Origin: an uncultured Clostridia bacterium
Lineage (GTDB): Bacteria > Bacillota > Clostridia > TANB77 > CAG-508
Direction of reading: 5' to 3'
Length of the DNA: 64,000 nt
Assembly (NCBI GenBank): GCA_934169725.1
Contig: CAKPOF010000003.1
Coordinates: forward strand, 1 to 64,000
The translations under genes were made by a program, and so were the position numbers. The notes below the pieces were generated by a model. That model was not told the origin of the DNA. It ran no database searches and saw nothing but the letters and a program-made list of their open reading frames with translations. Positions 61,256 through 64,000 of this stretch are shown one piece after another. Numbering within the stretch: the stretch's first letter is position 1; the number at the start of each line of letters is the position of its first letter.

Positions 61256-61934
61256 TGCTTTTATAATAATTCTATTTCCGGTTAAAATTATTACAAGTAA
61301 CTAAAGTTAATTCATATGAATTTGTAATTGTTTCATAAACAGGAGACAGGTCATCCGATTTTACTTCATAATTTTTTATTACAGAATAAATAAAATGATT
61401 ATTAGAATTATCATATATTACAATTTTATCATTTATGTTCAAATTTTTTATTTTGCTAAAAAATTTATTATTATCATAATTATGTCCAGCAATACATAAG
61501 TTATAATTATTAATTTTTTCAGAGGGAAGACTTCCATAAAATCTACAAGGAGAAGTTTTTAACAATTCATCATTTAATCCATTAAATATTGTATAAGACA
61601 AGTTTAATGATGGTATTTTTATAACACCTATAATAGAATTATCGGAAAGTTTATTTTTGTCATTAGATGTGGAATTATTACTATATAATTTGGCAATACT
61701 ATAATTATTGATTAATAAATTAGAATAGTTTTCTTTTTTGTATAAAGATAATTTATAGTAAATAAAAATTGATAAAATAACGAAAATGGCAATAATAGAC
61801 AATAAAAATTGAACGTTAAAAATATTTTTTGAAAATTTTTTATTAGCAGATTTCATATTAGCTTTATTTATTGAATCTGTATTTGAATTATTGTCAGTAT
61901 TTTTATCAAAATCAATATTTATAATTTGATTCAT
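61238..61934 (-). CDS. Sortase, with one CGGN +1 frameshift near the C-terminus
   Basis: Cytoplasmic Asn/Lys-rich N-terminus (about 1-38), membrane helix (about 42-62), then the sortase beta-barrel. GVIKIPSLNLSYTIFNG, CIAGHNYDNNKFF with the catalytic His, and LTLVTCNNFN with the catalytic Cys. Normal triplet reading ends two codons after CGG (61280-61278). Reading CGGA as one residue gives NRIIIKAKIEDM and stops at 61238, restoring the last strand and the catalytic Arg. Total 231 residues. The start follows GGAGG. The substrate is probably the neighbouring LPKTG protein. Confidence 0.85.
61277..61280 (-). other. CGGN +1 frameshift site in the sortase gene
   Basis: Minus-strand context TTT-AAC-CGGA-AAT-AGA-ATT. 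The zero-frame product would end ...FNRK without the final beta strand. Confidence 0.85.
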
Positions 61935-62012
61935 AATTATCCTCCAAATTAATTTTCTATATTATAGTATTTCCACAAAAAAAGATTTTATTATAATAAT
62001 GTTTCAAATTAA

Positions 62013-62041
62013 TAGACATTCATATATTTTTGTGATATAAT
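62013..62041 (+). promoter_or_regulatory. ileS promoter
   Basis: TAGACA (62013-62018), 17 bp, TATAAT (62036-62041) with an extended TGA just upstream. Confidence 0.7.
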
Positions 62042-62059
62042 ACAGTCAGAAAAATGAGA

Positions 62060-62312
62060 AAAACTATAGTAAGGACACGATAAGCAATATAAAACTTAAA
62101 GAGAACCAAAGGTAGCTGAGAATTTGGAAAGGGACATATTGTTTATTATCACCGTACTGTTATTAAATTGAAATATTAGTAAATTTAATCGTAAATCTGC
62201 GTTAAAGATAAATGAGAGAATCATAATTAATAAAATATATTATGATTAAATTAGGTGGTACCGCGGAAAAGAAGCTATTTCGTCCTAGTATGGATGAGTA
62301 GCTTTTTTTGTT
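62060..62312 (+). promoter_or_regulatory. Isoleucine-specific T-box riboswitch with terminator
   Basis: The leader contains stem I with AGAGAACC and a GAGAAT-type loop. A likely specifier ATC (Ile) lies in TTATCACCG (about 62137-62145). The T-box core AGGTGGTACCGCGG (about 62261-62274) would pair with the uncharged tRNA-Ile acceptor end. The terminator AAGCTATTTCGTCC/GGATGAGTAGCTT with a T run ends near 62310. Uncharged tRNA-Ile would permit ileS expression. No gene lies in the 61935-62343 interval. Confidence 0.92.
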
Positions 62313-62343
62313 GAAAAATATAATAAAATAAGGAGGAAAACGT

Positions 62344-64000
62344 ATGTACAAAAAAGTTGAATTGAAAGATGGATTCGTCGGTATGGAAAATGACGTATCT
62401 AAGGTATGGAAGGAAAAAGATATAGTTAAAAAAAGTCTTAATGCAAATCAAGGTAAAAGATATTTTACTTTTTATGATGGACCTCCAACAGCAAACGGTA
62501 AACCACATGTTGGACATATTGAGACAAGAGTTATGAAAGATTTAATTCCAAGATACAAGGTAATGAAGGGATATAGAGTTATTAGAAAAGCAGGTTGGGA
62601 TACACATGGACTACCTGTTGAACTAGAAATAGAAAAAAAATTAGGGATTTCAGGAAAACAACAAATAGAAGAATATGGTGTTGAAAAATTTGTAAAACAA
62701 TGTAAAGAAAGCGTTTTTGATTATGTTCATCTATGGGAGGAAATGACTAATAAAGTTGGATATTGGGTTGATATGGAAAATCCATATGTAACTTATCATA
62801 ATGATTATATAGAATCTGTTTGGTGGGCTTTAAAACAAATGTGGGAAAAAGACCTTTTATATCAAGGTCATAAAGTTATGCCATATTGTCCAAGATGTGG
62901 AACTGCTTTATCATCACATGAAGTTGCACAAGGATATAAAGATGTAAAAGATTTAACATGTATTGCTAAATTTAAAGTTTTAGATGAACAAAAAATTGGT
63001 GAAGAGGATATACCAAAAAATACATATATTTTGGCATGGACAACTACTCCATGGACATTACCATCGAATTTAGCACTTTGTGTAAATAAAGCATATGAAT
63101 ATGTAGAAATAAAAGCAAATATTGGAACAGAAGAAGAGCCTGTTTTTGAAAACTATATTTTAGCAAAAGATTTAGTAGATACAGTTTTAAAAGATGTATC
63201 ATATGAAATAATAAATACTTTTAAAGGTGAAAAATTGTTAGGAGTAAAATATGAACAATTAATGCCATTTGGAAAAGTAGAAGGAAAAGCATTTGAAGTT
63301 ATACATGGTGATTATGTAACATTAACAGATGGTACAGGAATAGTACATATTGCACCTGCATATGGTGAAGATGATAGTTTAGTTGCAAAACAAAATGGAA
63401 TTGCTTTTATAAATTTAGTAGATAAAGAAGGAAAATTTGTAAAAGAAGTTGAACCATGGGCTGGAAAATTTGTAAGAGATTGCAATGAAAGTATTTGTAA
63501 ATGGTTAAAGGAAGAAAATAAATTATTCAGCAAAGAAAAACATGTTCACTCATATCCACATTGCTGGAGATGTGATACACCACTTTTATACTATCCAAAA
63601 GAAAGTTGGTTTGTTGCAATGAGCAAGCTAAGAGATGAGTTAGTAGAAAATAATAGTAAAGTAAATTGGTATCCAGAAACAATAAAAACAGGAAGATTTG
63701 GAAAATTCTTAGAAAATGTTATAGATTGGGGAATATCAAGAGATAGATATTGGGGAACTCCACTTCCAATATGGACTTGCGAAGATGAAGAGTGTGGTCA
63801 TCAAGAATGTATTGGATCAATAGAAGAATTAAAAGAAAAAGCAATTGATTGTCCAGATGATATAGAATTACACAAACCATATATTGACGCGGTAGAATTG
63901 AAGTGTCCTAAATGTGGTAAAAAAATGCATAGAGCAAAAGAAGTAATAGATTGTTGGTTTGATTCAGGTTCAATGCCTTTTGCACAATGGCATTATCCAT
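62344..64000 (+). CDS. ileS: Isoleucyl-tRNA synthetase (N-terminal part, continues past window)
   Basis: 552 codons are visible with no stop before the window end. KRYFTFYDGPPTANGKPHVGH includes the HIGH-equivalent HVGH; GWDTHGLPVELEIEKK and the editing-domain WTTTPWTLPSNLAL are typical of IleRS. MPYCPRCGTALSSHE and HCWRCDTPLLYY follow. The KMSKS region lies beyond 64000. AAGGAGG precedes ATG 62344. No in-frame CGG occurs in the visible part. Confidence 0.95.
   Translation, partial: MYKKVELKDGFVGMENDVSKVWKEKDIVKKSLNANQGKRYFTFYDGPPTANGKPHVGHIETRVMKDLIPRYKVMKGYRVIRKAGWDTHGLPVELEIEKKLGISGKQQIEEYGVEKFVKQCKESVFDYVHLWEEMTNKVGYWVDMENPYVTYHNDYIESVWWALKQMWEKDLLYQGHKVMPYCPRCGTALSSHEVAQGYKDVKDLTCIAKFKVLDEQKIGEEDIPKNTYILAWTTTPWTLPSNLALCVNKAYEYVEIKANIGTEEEPVFENYILAKDLVDTVLKDVSYEIINTFKGEKLLGVKYEQLMPFGKVEGKAFEVIHGDYVTLTDGTGIVHIAPAYGEDDSLVAKQNGIAFINLVDKEGKFVKEVEPWAGKFVRDCNESICKWLKEENKLFSKEKHVHSYPHCWRCDTPLLYYPKESWFVAMSKLRDELVENNSKVNWYPETIKTGRFGKFLENVIDWGISRDRYWGTPLPIWTCEDEECGHQECIGSIEELKEKAIDCPDDIELHKPYIDAVELKCPKCGKKMHRAKEVIDCWFDSGSMPFAQWHYP

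Overview
The window is a continuous 64-kb chromosomal segment of an AT-rich, anaerobic, spore-forming Firmicute of the class Clostridia, probably a host-associated gut lineage. The grounds are: very low G+C and AGA-dominated arginine codons; AGGAGG ribosome sites with frequent TTG and GTG starts; class III (anaerobic) ribonucleotide reductase; the complete spoIIIA operon plus spoIIA-sigF, spoIID and a spoIIQ-like gene; a GatD/MurT pair; and a T-box in front of ileS. I saw no tRNA, rRNA, CRISPR array, phage module or intact transposase.

Layout. 1-2.6 kb: a pilin-like GLUG-repeat surface protein and a small membrane protein. 2.7-14.8 kb: rpsO-pnp, a small mechanosensitive channel, then the rimP-nusA-rnpM-ylxQ-infB-rbfA-nrnA-truB translation operon. 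14.9-20.2 kb: a class A penicillin-binding protein, cysS and galE. 20.3-23.9 kb: a Crp/Fnr regulator divergent from nrdD-nrdG, with two matching operators between them. 24.1-26.3 kb (minus strand): murT-gatD. 26.4-30.9 kb: nucleotidase, DUF4116 protein, phosphodiesterase, an ABC/FtsX-like pair with decayed ATPase motifs, phosphatase and flavodoxin. 31-36.3 kb: csoR-copZ-copA and a second P-type ATPase. 36.4-38.8 kb: yebC and an unknown membrane protein. 39-44.3 kb: spoIIIAA-AH. 44.4-48.5 kb: accC-accD-accA-fabI. 48.5-55.7 kb: mgtC (minus), a peptide-binding protein, recA, a HAD phosphatase, recX, scpA, a DUF2953 protein and ytfJ. 55.9-59.5 kb: spoIIAA-spoIIAB-sigF-spoIID-spoIIQ. 59.5-64 kb: ychF, an LPKTG surface protein facing a sortase, and T-box-ileS.

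The most striking observation concerns the codon CGG. Reading every gene by eye, I found CGG in frame only five times in about 60 kb: three times in spoIIIAB, once in sigF and once in the sortase gene. At all five, the conserved protein continues only if the four bases CGGN are read as one residue, a +1 frameshift. With this rule each protein recovers its normal length and conserved C-terminal parts, including sigma regions 2-4 of SigF and the catalytic arginine of the sortase. CGG triplets are common out of frame, so the avoidance is specific to the codon. CGG therefore looks unassigned or quadruplet-decoded here.

Other structure: a family of about 215-bp MITE-like elements (four copies, two remnants) with a covarying internal stem; a two-copy ~60-nt hairpin element with compensatory changes, one copy inside the spoIIIA operon; palindromes placed directly after terminators; and genes whose Shine-Dalgarno sequence is separated from the start codon by a hairpin that ends exactly 10 nt before the ATG.
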